Source: Betaproteobacteria bacterium | Lineage (GTDB): Bacteria > Pseudomonadota > Gammaproteobacteria > Burkholderiales > SG8-39 | Reading direction: 5' to 3' | Assembly: GCA_009693235.1 (NCBI GenBank) | Contig: SHXR01000019.1 | Coordinates: 1-60,410 of the forward strand | Length of the DNA: 60,410 bases | In this document: piece after piece, positions 36,587 to 44,613 of the stretch | Numbering within the stretch: position 1 is the stretch's first letter | Layout of the letters: each line of letters opens with the position of its first letter | Translations under genes and position numbers: made by a program | The notes under the pieces: model-generated | Databases searched by the model: none | Told to the model about the DNA's origin: nothing | The model's input: the letters and a program-made list of their open reading frames with translations, nothing else

Positions 36587-38488
36587 ATGCCGCTCGTTCA
36601 GATTGCCAGTGTTTCGCTCGCCTTTGGTCACCGTCCGCTCCTCGATCACGCCGATCTTGTTATTGAGCCAGGTGAGCGTATCGGCCTGATCGGTCGCAAC
36701 GGCACCGGCAAATCGAGCCTCCTCAAGCTCATCGAAGGAACCATCGTGCCCGATGAAGGCACGCTGTGGCGAACGCCCGGCCTCAAGGTGGCGAGCGTGC
36801 CGCAGGAACCTGAATTCGAGGCGGGTGTCACCGTGTTCGAGGCGGTGGCGGCCGGCCTGGGTGAAGTGCGGAAGCTGCTGGTCGATTACCACGCGGTCGC
36901 GCACGCGATGGCCGATGGCGACAATAATCCTGCGCTCTTGGATGAAATGATGCACCTGCAAGAGGCGCTCGAAGCGAAAGGTGGTTGGCAAGTGCATCAT
37001 CGCATCGAAGGCGTGTTGTCGCGTCTTGGGCTCGATGCTGATCGAAAGGTCGAGGCGCTCTCCGGCGGCTTGAAAAAGCGCGTCGCTTTGGGGCGGGCGC
37101 TGGTGCTGGAGCCTGATCTCATCTTGCTCGATGAGCCGACCAATCATCTGGATCTCAACGCCATTGAATGGCTGGAAGAGACCGCCGTTGCGTTCGGTGG
37201 TAGCGTGCTGCTGGTCACCCACGATCGGCGCTTTCTCGATAATGTGGTGACCCGCATCATTGAGCTTGACCGCGGGGCGCTGTCGAGTTATCCGGGCAAC
37301 TTCACGCAATTCCAGGTGCGCAAACAGGAAGAGCTGGAATCGGAAGCTATCCATAGCCGAAAATTCGATAAGGTCCTCGCCCAGGAGGAGATCTGGATTC
37401 GCAAGGGCGTGGAGGCGCGCCGAACCCGCAATGAAGGGCGCGTACTCAGGTTGGAGGCCTTGCGACGCGAGCGTGCGGCGCGACGCGATCGAATGGGCAG
37501 CGTTGGTCTTGGTCTAAGTGAAGGCGATCGCTCGGGGAAATTGGTCGCGGAGCTGGAAAACGTCGATAAGCGCTTCGGCAATCGCGCAGTCATTAAGAAT
37601 TTCACTACGCGGATTCTGCGTGGCGACAAGGTCGGTCTGATCGGCCCTAATGGGAGTGGCAAATCGACGCTGCTCAAACTCATCATCGGAGAACTCGAAC
37701 CCGATAAGGGCATCGTGCGTCGCGGGACCAAGCTCACGGTCGCCTATTTCGATCAATTGCGCGAGCAACTCGATGAATCGGCCACGCTTGGCAATACGAT
37801 CAGCCAATCGAGCGATTTCGTCGAAGTAGGCGGCGTGCGCAAACACATCATCAGTTATTTGGGCGATTTCTTGTTTCCGCCCGAGCGTGTCAATGCACCG
37901 GTCTCGACGTTGTCGGGCGGTGAGCGCAATCGCCTGCTCCTCGCGCGGCTCTTCAGCCGTACCGCCAACGTATTGATCCTGGATGAGCCCACCAACGATC
38001 TCGATATCGAGACCCTCGAATTGCTCGAGCAGCAGTTGCAGGATTATTCGGGAACGCTGCTATTGGTGAGCCACGATCGGGTGTTCCTCGACAACGTCGT
38101 CACGCAGACGATTGCCTTTGAAGGGGATGGCGTCTGGAAGGAATACGTCGGCGGATTCAGCGATTGGCAACGCATGCGTACCGTCAAGGCGCCCGAGGGG
38201 TTGACGGCGCGAAAGCCCGCAACGCCGATCGCGACCCCTGAGCCGGTTCGCACGAAGCCGAAAGCAAAGATGAGCTTCAAGGAGAAGCACGAGCTGGACG
38301 AGATGCCGGCGCGCATCGAAAAGCTGGAAGCTGAGCAGCGCGCAATTATCGTGAAGCTCGCCGATCCGACGCTTTATCGCGATCAGGCGCAGGAAGTGAA
38401 GGCGCTTCAGATTCGGTTTGCGGCGATCGAAGAAGCGCTCATGCAGGCGTTGACGCGGTGGGAGGAGCTGACGGGGAAGGCGGATTAG
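36587..38488 (+). CDS. uup: ABC-F family ATPase (Uup-like)
   Basis: A 633-residue soluble protein with two ATPase cassettes and no membrane segments. Cassette 1 has Walker A GRNGTGKSS, signature LSGGLKKRV and Walker B LILLDEPTNHLD. Cassette 2 has GPNGSGKST, LSGGERNRL and VLILDEPTNDLD. The linker (about 245-310) is charged and helical, as in ribosome-acting ABC-F proteins. The C-terminal 90 residues (KHELDEMPARIEKLEAE and onward) form the coiled-coil Uup-type domain that binds nucleic acid. Uup acts on ribosomes and affects transposon excision and DNA branch structures. The gene is intact. Confidence 0.9.
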   Translation: MPLVQIASVSLAFGHRPLLDHADLVIEPGERIGLIGRNGTGKSSLLKLIEGTIVPDEGTLWRTPGLKVASVPQEPEFEAGVTVFEAVAAGLGEVRKLLVDYHAVAHAMADGDNNPALLDEMMHLQEALEAKGGWQVHHRIEGVLSRLGLDADRKVEALSGGLKKRVALGRALVLEPDLILLDEPTNHLDLNAIEWLEETAVAFGGSVLLVTHDRRFLDNVVTRIIELDRGALSSYPGNFTQFQVRKQEELESEAIHSRKFDKVLAQEEIWIRKGVEARRTRNEGRVLRLEALRRERAARRDRMGSVGLGLSEGDRSGKLVAELENVDKRFGNRAVIKNFTTRILRGDKVGLIGPNGSGKSTLLKLIIGELEPDKGIVRRGTKLTVAYFDQLREQLDESATLGNTISQSSDFVEVGGVRKHIISYLGDFLFPPERVNAPVSTLSGGERNRLLLARLFSRTANVLILDEPTNDLDIETLELLEQQLQDYSGTLLLVSHDRVFLDNVVTQTIAFEGDGVWKEYVGGFSDWQRMRTVKAPEGLTARKPATPIATPEPVRTKPKAKMSFKEKHELDEMPARIEKLEAEQRAIIVKLADPTLYRDQAQEVKALQIRFAAIEEALMQALTRWEELTGKAD

Positions 38489-38531
38489 AAGTCGTCTGCA
38501 GCAGCGCCGCGCATCGGCAGCGGGCCGAGCT

Positions 38532-39139
38532 CTATGTCAACGCAAACGGCACCTGCGATGGCCCCGGCGACAGAAAGTGTTCCCCAGTCGTGTGCCGCCA
38601 CATCCGATGATTGAACACGCCGATGCGCTCGCTGCGCACGATCAACGCAACCGTGCGCGCATCGCCCGCGGTTTCAGCATGTGGCATGCGAGGTGGCACG
38701 ACGTCCACGAAGCCCGGTTTCACCGTGTAAGCGCCGGTCTCCCGTAATTTGCCTACCGCACCAACCGGCCCCTCTTCTTCCAATTCATAGCGGACCACCT
38801 GTTCCGAGCCTGACAACACGCTGTAGGCTGTCCAAGTATGCGCATGGTCGTGAACCGGCGTGACCGCCCCGGCTATTTCACAAGCGCGTTGGTCACGAAG
38901 CGATGCGCCGGATCTTCATAGAAAAGGAGATTCGTATGCTTGCCATCGGGCGTACGGGTGTCCGGCCAGTCGATGGCGCGCAGTTGCAGATCGCGGTCAT
39001 CCAGCATGACCGGCAGTCGTTCGCCGACCTTGGCCCAGCGGGCGGCGTCGGTCAACGCTTCCGACCATAGCGGTTGAATCGCTTCGATGAAGCGTCGAAG
39101 CGCCGGGTGCGTCGGGAGCACTGAGATATTCACCATCAT
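38532..39139 (-). pseudogene. Cysteine dioxygenase-like cupin gene, broken by stop and frameshift
   Basis: From ATG at 39139 (GGAG 5 bases upstream) the frame reads MMVNISVLPTHPALRRFIEA and continues to NALVK, where TAG (38873-38875) stops it. A TGG (Trp) is expected there. Just after, one base is missing in the run complementary to 38867-38870; restoring it gives PGAVTPVHDHAHTWTAYSVL, the cupin metal motif with its His residues, continuing to a normal end at 38532 (PGPSQVPFALT). The length 608 is 3n-1. Thiol dioxygenases of this family oxidise cysteine or 3-mercaptopropionate; the substrate here is unknown. The lesions remove the metal site from any translated product. Confidence 0.75.
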
Positions 39140-39221
39140 GGCATCTCCAAGTGAACGGCAGGGGTACGTTAGAGTGTAGCGATCGCGCATCCTAGCGTGC
39201 TTGCCCAAAGAGGGGAAATCC

Positions 39222-39734
39222 ATGGTCTCTGCAACGCAATTCGATCTTGGCCCGGAGATCAGTATTCTCGGGTCCGACATCGCTCACAAAAATTTTGCAT
39301 CCATGCGCGCTCATACCACCGCCGAATGGACCTGCGATCTTGACGCGACGATGGCGACGATGACGCGCGATCCGTTTCAGGTGTTTCATGCGACCGGTCT
39401 TGCGGTGTACGGCTTTGACGCGGTGCGCGCTTTCTATAAGGAGCGTTTCCAGACCTTTTCGGGTCAGGGCCTCTTCGCGCATCGCATGATCGTGACCGAT
39501 GCGGTACTGGTCACTGAGGGCTACTACAAGGGCACACCGAAAGGCATGTTCTTCGGGGTGATGACGCATGGCAAACCACTCTTCATCCCGATGACCGTTT
39601 GGGTCTATTTTGAAGATACCTTGATCAAAGGCGAGACCGGCTATTTCGACCTCAACGAACTGCAACGGCAAATCCGCGACGGGCAGGACGGCGATGTCCG
39701 TACGCCCCTCATCAGAGGCATGGGGCCACGTTGA
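39222..39734 (+). CDS. SnoaL/NTF2-like protein
   Basis: A 170-residue protein with the alpha-beta barrel pattern of SnoaL/NTF2-like polyketide cyclases and hydratases: an early helix (AHTTAEWTCDLDATMATMT), a strand/helix segment with the GLAVYGFDAVRAFYKERFQTF stretch, and a C-terminal HGKPLFIPMTVWVYFEDTLI strand. The precise activity is unknown; relatives occur with meta-cleavage and ring-hydroxylation genes. Start ATG 39222 follows AGAGGGGA. It leads a plus-strand cluster: this gene, two VOC dioxygenases, a flavin hydroxylase and a Bug receptor. Confidence 0.75.
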   Translation: MVSATQFDLGPEISILGSDIAHKNFASMRAHTTAEWTCDLDATMATMTRDPFQVFHATGLAVYGFDAVRAFYKERFQTFSGQGLFAHRMIVTDAVLVTEGYYKGTPKGMFFGVMTHGKPLFIPMTVWVYFEDTLIKGETGYFDLNELQRQIRDGQDGDVRTPLIRGMGPR

Positions 39735-39867
39735 ACTGTGTCCCAGTTCGGGGCGCTGTCACTGGTTCCCAGCCGGACTCGGCGCGTTTTGCACCTTGGT
39801 TACCGCAAGGCGGGAAGGAAGTGATAGATTCTCGGTTCGACCGTCAATGAACAGCCGGAGACACCCC

Positions 39868-40467
39868 ATGAATGCCCCCTTGCAAGCGGTAGCGAAAGCG
39901 GTGACCTCGACACACGTTGCGCCCGCCAAACTTGCGCATCTGGTGTATCGCACCAATCAGCCAAAAACCATGCTCGATTGGTACTGCACCGTACTGGTTG
40001 CCAAACCATCACATCAGTCAGACAAGATCACGTTCATTTCCTACGACGACGAGCATCATCGCGTCGCGTTTGTTGCCTCGGCGCAATACCAGGAGAAGCT
40101 GCCCGGCCATTCGGTCGGCTTCTATCACGTGGCCTTTAGTTATAAGGATCTCGGCGAATTGCTCGGGACCTATGTGCGACTGAAGGACGCGGGCATCACC
40201 CCTTGGCGTGCGATCAATCACGGGCCGACGGTTTCGTTCTATTTCAAGGATCCGGATCAAAACGACGTGGAGCTGCAAGTGGACAGCTTCCCGGATGCCG
40301 AACTCACCAATGCCTGGATGATGAGCGAAGAGTTCACCCGCAATCCGATCGGTATTGAATTCGATCCGGCCGACATGATCCGCCGCTATGAGTCGGGTGA
40401 GCGGGAAACCGAGTTGCTGCGCCGTCCGGATCGCGCACCCGCCAAGAACCAGGAGTTTTCCGGTTGA
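39868..40467 (+). CDS. VOC-family ring-cleavage dioxygenase-like protein
   Basis: A 199-residue vicinal oxygen chelate protein. The metal ligands of type I extradiol dioxygenases are seen in order: His in KLAHLVYRTNQ, His in VGFYHVAFSYKDL and Glu in DQNDVELQVDSF. The conserved Tyr in SFYFKDPDQN stands where these enzymes act as acid/base. It probably opens a catechol-type ring or acts on a related substrate. It starts at 39868 (GGAG 9 bases before) and overlaps the next gene in TTGA. Confidence 0.85.
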   Translation: MNAPLQAVAKAVTSTHVAPAKLAHLVYRTNQPKTMLDWYCTVLVAKPSHQSDKITFISYDDEHHRVAFVASAQYQEKLPGHSVGFYHVAFSYKDLGELLGTYVRLKDAGITPWRAINHGPTVSFYFKDPDQNDVELQVDSFPDAELTNAWMMSEEFTRNPIGIEFDPADMIRRYESGERETELLRRPDRAPAKNQEFSG

Positions 40468-41314
40468 ATACCTCCCGTCCCGAGCTTGGGGCGCGACTCG
40501 ATCATCTTTGCCTGCAATCGCCCGATCCCGAGCGCTTGGCGCGCTTTTTCGAGCGCGGGTTCAGCATGCCGGCCAGTCGGCTTGGCGAGCGCTGGCAATG
40601 CCAGGCGCCGGCGCGCCATGTACTCATTGAAGCGGGGCTTGCTAATAAAACGGCGTTCTTCGCCTATTCGTTTGCATCGAGCGCGGCGCTTAGCACATTC
40701 AAAGCATCGCTTGTGCGGCGTGACGTTGCGATGATCGCCAATCCGTCACCGTTTTTCGATGCGGCGGCGTTTGCGGTGAACGATCCGGATGGCAATGTGG
40801 TGGTGTTCGGTGTTCGGTGTTCGGCGTGCAGCGCGCCGCAAGCGGCGACGAAGCGCTCTCCGCCCGGCTGCAACACGTCGTCTTTCGCAGCCCGAATATC
40901 GATGCGATGGTGCAGTTCTATAGCGAATCGCTCGCATTCACCGTGTCTGACCGCGTGAAAGATGAGGGTGGCGCGCTGCGCGCCTGCTTCATGCGCACTG
41001 ATCTTGAACATCATGCACTCGCGGTGTTTCGCGCACCGGAAGCAAGGCTCGATCACCACTCCTATGAAACCGGCGATTGGGACGATATTCGCCGCTGGGC
41101 CGATTCTTTGGCCGAACGGCGCATTCCAATTTTCTGGGGGGTGGGCCGGCACGGTCCGGGCAATGATCTGTTCTTCATGGTGAAAGATCCCGACGACAAT
41201 CTCGTTGAAATTTCCGCCGAGATCGAGCAGTGCACGGTTGATCGCACCGAAGGATTGTGGCCCCACGAACGGCGCACGCTGAACGTCTGGGGTCAGGCGA
41301 TTATGCGCAGTTAA
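40464..41314 (+). pseudogene. Second VOC-family dioxygenase, frame broken by heptanucleotide repeat
   Basis: The first half starts with TTG at 40464 (AGGAG upstream, overlapping the preceding stop) and reads ELGARLDHLCLQSPDPERL to NVVVFGV. Then a tandem run GGTGTTC at 40802-40822 (three perfect copies) shifts the frame. The second half, SARLQHVVFRSPNIDAMVQF, with His ligands in QHVVF and LDHHSYE and Glu in NLVEISAE, is in another frame. One copy (or four) would restore a single 279-residue-scale two-domain extradiol dioxygenase; three copies give +14 bases, i.e. out of frame. The C-terminal half has the metal ligands, so the present state is inactive unless translation re-initiates. Confidence 0.82.
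40802..40822. repeat. Heptanucleotide tandem repeat GGTGTTC x3 inside a coding region
   Basis: GGTGTTC occurs three times without interruption (40802-40808, 40809-40815, 40816-40822), followed by a fourth, imperfect unit GGCGTGC (40823-40829). The unit is seven bases, so any change of copy number by one or two shifts the reading frame. This is the form of repeat used in bacterial phase variation, and also a frequent site of slippage or assembly error. Confidence 0.9.
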
Positions 41315-41335
41315 ACTGGAGTCGGACGAGACCCG

Positions 41336-42553
41336 ATGTCAAAACCATTGCATGCACCCGCCGCCGCATCACTGTTGAAGGCCGCGCGCGATGCGCGTGC
41401 GCTCTTCGATCGGATGGGGCCGATCAACGAGGAGAAGGGTGAGCTGTCGAAGGAAGTCGTCGATACGCTTCACCAAGCCGGTCACTTCGGCATGTTTGTA
41501 CCGAAGGGGCTGGGTGGCTCGGAAATCAGGCCGACCGAAGCCCTCGACATTCTCGAAGAAGTTGCCTATGCCGATGGTTCGACCGGCTGGGTGCTGATGG
41601 CTTCCATCCTTTCGATCGGCACGGCGGGGTCCTATCTTGACGAGGCCGATGTGCAGCGAATTTTTTCGCTGGATCGAATGCCGATGATCGCAGGCCACGG
41701 CGCACCAATGGGCAAGGCCCGGCGCGTACCGGGCGGTTTCATCATCTCGGGCAATTGGAGCTACGGGTCAGGGGTGAAGCATGCTGATTTCCTCCACTCA
41801 GGCGGCATGGTCTGCAACGACGATGGATCGCCCGTGATCGGTGCAAACGGCCTGCCCGAAACGCGCGTCTTCGTTATTCCACGCGAAGCATGCGTATTGG
41901 GCGACAACTGGGACGTCATGGGCCTACGCGCCACCGGCAGTATCGATTACACCTGCAAGGATGTGTTCATTCCGGAAGGCGCAACGCATCTCACCGAATG
42001 CACGACGCCAAAACGGGGTGGTCCGCTCTTCACGCTCGGTATTCGCGGCATGAGTACGATAGGCCATACCGGCTTCACGCTTGGGGTGGGCCGGCGCATG
42101 CTTGATGAACTTGCCGCGCTGGCGCAGGTGAAGAAGGGGCGGTTTGGGCTGCTTGGGGACGGTGAGAGCTTTCTGGAGAATTTCGGCGCGGCCGAAGCGA
42201 AGCTGCGCGCGGCGAAAGCCTTCGCATATGAAACTTGGCGTGACATCGAACAGTCCCTCTACCGCGGCGAGCCGCTCAGCACGCGACAAGGGACGATGCA
42301 CCGTCTTTCGTTGAATCACGTCACCTGGACCATCGCCGAGGTCTCGCGATTTGCGTATTACGCTGCGGCCGGCAATTCGCTCCGCGCCAGCGCGTTGCAA
42401 CGGTTTTTTCGCGACATGCATGGCGCGACACAACACGCGACCTCATCGGCACCGATTCTGCGCGATTGTGGTCGCGAGCTTGCGGGTGTCACACCGGACA
42501 AGGTCTGGGGTTTCTCAACATTGATGAATGCTCCCCAATCGGAGAAGAAATGA
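41336..42553 (+). CDS. Flavin-dependent hydroxylase of the acyl-CoA dehydrogenase fold (HsaA/HpaH-like)
   Basis: A 405-residue protein with the acyl-CoA dehydrogenase fold but the pattern of two-component aromatic hydroxylases: EEKGELSKEVVDTLHQAG, AYADGSTGWVLMASIL, GGFIISGNWSYGSGVKHADF and WDVMGLRATGSIDY. Such oxygenase components use reduced flavin from a separate reductase to hydroxylate a phenol, preparing it for extradiol ring opening. No reductase is in the window. Its position between two VOC dioxygenases and a Bug receptor fits an aromatic-breakdown operon. The TGA stop overlaps the next ATG in ATGA. Confidence 0.85.
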   Translation: MSKPLHAPAAASLLKAARDARALFDRMGPINEEKGELSKEVVDTLHQAGHFGMFVPKGLGGSEIRPTEALDILEEVAYADGSTGWVLMASILSIGTAGSYLDEADVQRIFSLDRMPMIAGHGAPMGKARRVPGGFIISGNWSYGSGVKHADFLHSGGMVCNDDGSPVIGANGLPETRVFVIPREACVLGDNWDVMGLRATGSIDYTCKDVFIPEGATHLTECTTPKRGGPLFTLGIRGMSTIGHTGFTLGVGRRMLDELAALAQVKKGRFGLLGDGESFLENFGAAEAKLRAAKAFAYETWRDIEQSLYRGEPLSTRQGTMHRLSLNHVTWTIAEVSRFAYYAAAGNSLRASALQRFFRDMHGATQHATSSAPILRDCGRELAGVTPDKVWGFSTLMNAPQSEKK

Positions 42554-43521
42554 AATCGTTTGCTGCTCTCGTTTTTACTGCCGCAGGGATCCTCGCCGGT
42601 AGCGTTGCCCACGCTCAAAATTATCCGGTGCGCCCAATCCGCCTGATCGTGCCCTTTGCACCGGGCGGCTCCAACGATGCGATCGCGCGTCTCATGGCCG
42701 CAAATCTTGGGCCGCGTCTCGGGCAACCGGTCGTTGTGGAAAATCGCCCGGGTGCGGGCTCACAGATCGGGCTCGAATCGGTGGTGCGTTCGCCTGCGGA
42801 CGGCTATGTGCTGTTATTTGGCGCGACCGATGGCTTGGCGGTGGTCCCTGCGATGAAGAAGCAGGCACCCTACGACCCGGTGCGTGATTTCACACCTATT
42901 GCCGCAGTGGCACGCGTGCCGTTGGTGTTTGTCGTGCATGCGAAATTTCCGCCCGCGACCATGGCCGAATTCGTCGCGGCGGCGCGCGCCAAGCCAAACG
43001 GCGTGCGCTACGGGTCGGCGGGATACGGAAGTCTGCTGCACTTGGGTGTCGAGCAATTGCTCGCCGTGACCAAAGCGGAAATGGTCCATATCCCGTACAA
43101 GGGTGGCGGCCCGATGATGCAAGATGTCGTGGCCGGGCAAGTCGATATGGTGATCACTGCCGTTGATTTCACCAAACGTTTTACTGAGAGCGGTCAACTG
43201 AAGGCGCTCGCGATTGCCGATACGACGCGTCATGCGCAGATCCCCAATGTGCCCACCACCGCGGAAGCCGGCATGCCGGATCTACTCGTGGTGAGCTGGT
43301 TTGGCATTCTCGGACCGGCCGGACTTCCCAAGGCTATTGTCGATGCGATTGGCAGGGAGGTAGCGCTCGCACTGGAGGACACCACGCTGCGCGAACGCAT
43401 GTTGAATGTGGGCGGCAATGCATCGCTGCTCAATGCCGGTGACTACGGGCGGCACATTGCGGAGGAATATCGTCGTTGGTCGCAACTCGTGAGAGACGCG
43501 AAAATTCCGCTGCAGGATTAG
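42550..43521 (+). CDS. Bug/TctC-family tripartite tricarboxylate transporter receptor 1
   Basis: A 323-residue periplasmic receptor. A signal peptide (FAALVFTAAGILAGSVAHAQ) is followed by NYPVRPIRLIVPFAPGGSND, the universal Bug start. The two aspartate-binding loops and the IPYKGGGPMMQDVVAGQVDM segment are present. Bug proteins bind carboxylates or aromatic acids and are greatly expanded in Bordetella-like Burkholderiales; most lack their own transporter genes. It is co-translated with the upstream hydroxylase (ATGA overlap), so the ligand may be the pathway substrate. Confidence 0.94.
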   Translation: MKSFAALVFTAAGILAGSVAHAQNYPVRPIRLIVPFAPGGSNDAIARLMAANLGPRLGQPVVVENRPGAGSQIGLESVVRSPADGYVLLFGATDGLAVVPAMKKQAPYDPVRDFTPIAAVARVPLVFVVHAKFPPATMAEFVAAARAKPNGVRYGSAGYGSLLHLGVEQLLAVTKAEMVHIPYKGGGPMMQDVVAGQVDMVITAVDFTKRFTESGQLKALAIADTTRHAQIPNVPTTAEAGMPDLLVVSWFGILGPAGLPKAIVDAIGREVALALEDTTLRERMLNVGGNASLLNAGDYGRHIAEEYRRWSQLVRDAKIPLQD

Positions 43522-43570
43522 AGCCGTACGCAGACGGCTAATTCAACCAAATTCAACCTAATTCAGCCGT
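43522..43570. repeat. Short hairpin and 10-bp tandem repeats in a convergent gap
   Basis: AGCCGT (43522-43527) and ACGGCT (43534-43539) form a 6-bp hairpin directly after the Bug receptor stop. Then AATTCAACCA, AATTCAACCT and AATTCAGCCG follow at a ten-base period (about 43540-43570), running into the end of the converging gene. The hairpin may be a weak terminator; the decamer repeats have no known role. Confidence 0.4.
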
Positions 43571-44547
43571 ATCCCGCTCGCCTGCACCACCTTGCTCCAG
43601 TGCTCGACCTCGGACCGCACCTGTTCGCGGAATTCTGCCGGCGTGTTGCTGATTGGTTCTTGCGCCTGCGTGCGGTACCAGGCGTCGACATCAGGCATGG
43701 CGATGACGGTGGCGATGTCTTTCGCGACCTTGGCTAGAATCGCGCCGGGCGTGGCGGCGGGCGCGAACACACCAGACCAGTCGGCACCGAATCCGGTGAT
43801 CCCTGATTCTTCGAGGGTTGGCGTATCGGGGAAGAACGGCGAGCGCTGGTAGCCGGTGAGGGCGAGAAGCCGCAGTTTGCCGGCGTCGATCTGCGGCTTG
43901 CCGTTATTGGTGTCGACGCCACCTACCGCTGCTTCGCCTGCGAGGATCGCTCGAATCGCCGGTGCCGAACCGTTGTAAGGCACATGCACGACATCGATGT
44001 TCGCATCGCGATTCATCTTCGTGATCATGAAATGCGCGCGGCTCGCATTGCCAAGTGATGCGAAGTTGTACTTGCCGGGATTTGCTCGTGCGAGCGTAAT
44101 GAACGACGCGAGTGTCGTGACCGGCAGCTTCGGATCGGCCACCAGCAAGATGCGCGCATAGCTGGTAAGCGTGACCGGCACGAGATCACGCAGCGTGTCG
44201 TAGGGGAGCTTGAGAAGCGATACGTTGCTCGCCATGCTGGATACCGTGGCAAGAAACGTATAACCATCGGGCTCGGACCGCACCACATGCTCGGTGCCGA
44301 TCACGAGATTGCCGCCGGGGCGATTGTCGACGACCAGTGGTTGCCCCCATAGCGCGGTCAACTTGACACCAATCGTGCGGATAATGAGATCGGTGGCACC
44401 GCCCGCCGGCGTCGTCACCACGAATCGCACCGGGCGCGTTGGCCAAGCCTGTGCCACCGCAGCGGTCGAGACGAACACGCCGACTGCCAGAAACGTTGCG
44501 ACCCATGCCGCCAGGTGGAGCATGTTGTTGCGTAGACAATATTTCAT
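43558..44547 (-). CDS. Bug/TctC-family tripartite tricarboxylate transporter receptor 2
   Basis: A 329-residue Bug receptor, transcribed opposite to the first. Signal region LAAWVATFLAVGVFVSTAAV, then AWPTRPVRFVVTTPAGGATD. The family segments IIRTIGVKLTALWGQPLVV and VHVPYNGSAPAIRAILAGE are present. The start at 44547 is preferred, with 44523 as a shorter alternative. It lies last in a minus-strand unit that includes a CoA-transferase, HPPD and a monooxygenase. The ligand is unknown. Confidence 0.93.
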   Translation of the reverse strand: MKYCLRNNMLHLAAWVATFLAVGVFVSTAAVAQAWPTRPVRFVVTTPAGGATDLIIRTIGVKLTALWGQPLVVDNRPGGNLVIGTEHVVRSEPDGYTFLATVSSMASNVSLLKLPYDTLRDLVPVTLTSYARILLVADPKLPVTTLASFITLARANPGKYNFASLGNASRAHFMITKMNRDANIDVVHVPYNGSAPAIRAILAGEAAVGGVDTNNGKPQIDAGKLRLLALTGYQRSPFFPDTPTLEESGITGFGADWSGVFAPAATPGAILAKVAKDIATVIAMPDVDAWYRTQAQEPISNTPAEFREQVRSEVEHWSKVVQASGIRLN

Positions 44548-44613
44548 AGAACCCAACCTTAGTCGATGATGCAAGAATCCTGAATCCCGGTGTTTTCGTG
44601 GTGCAAGCAAGGA

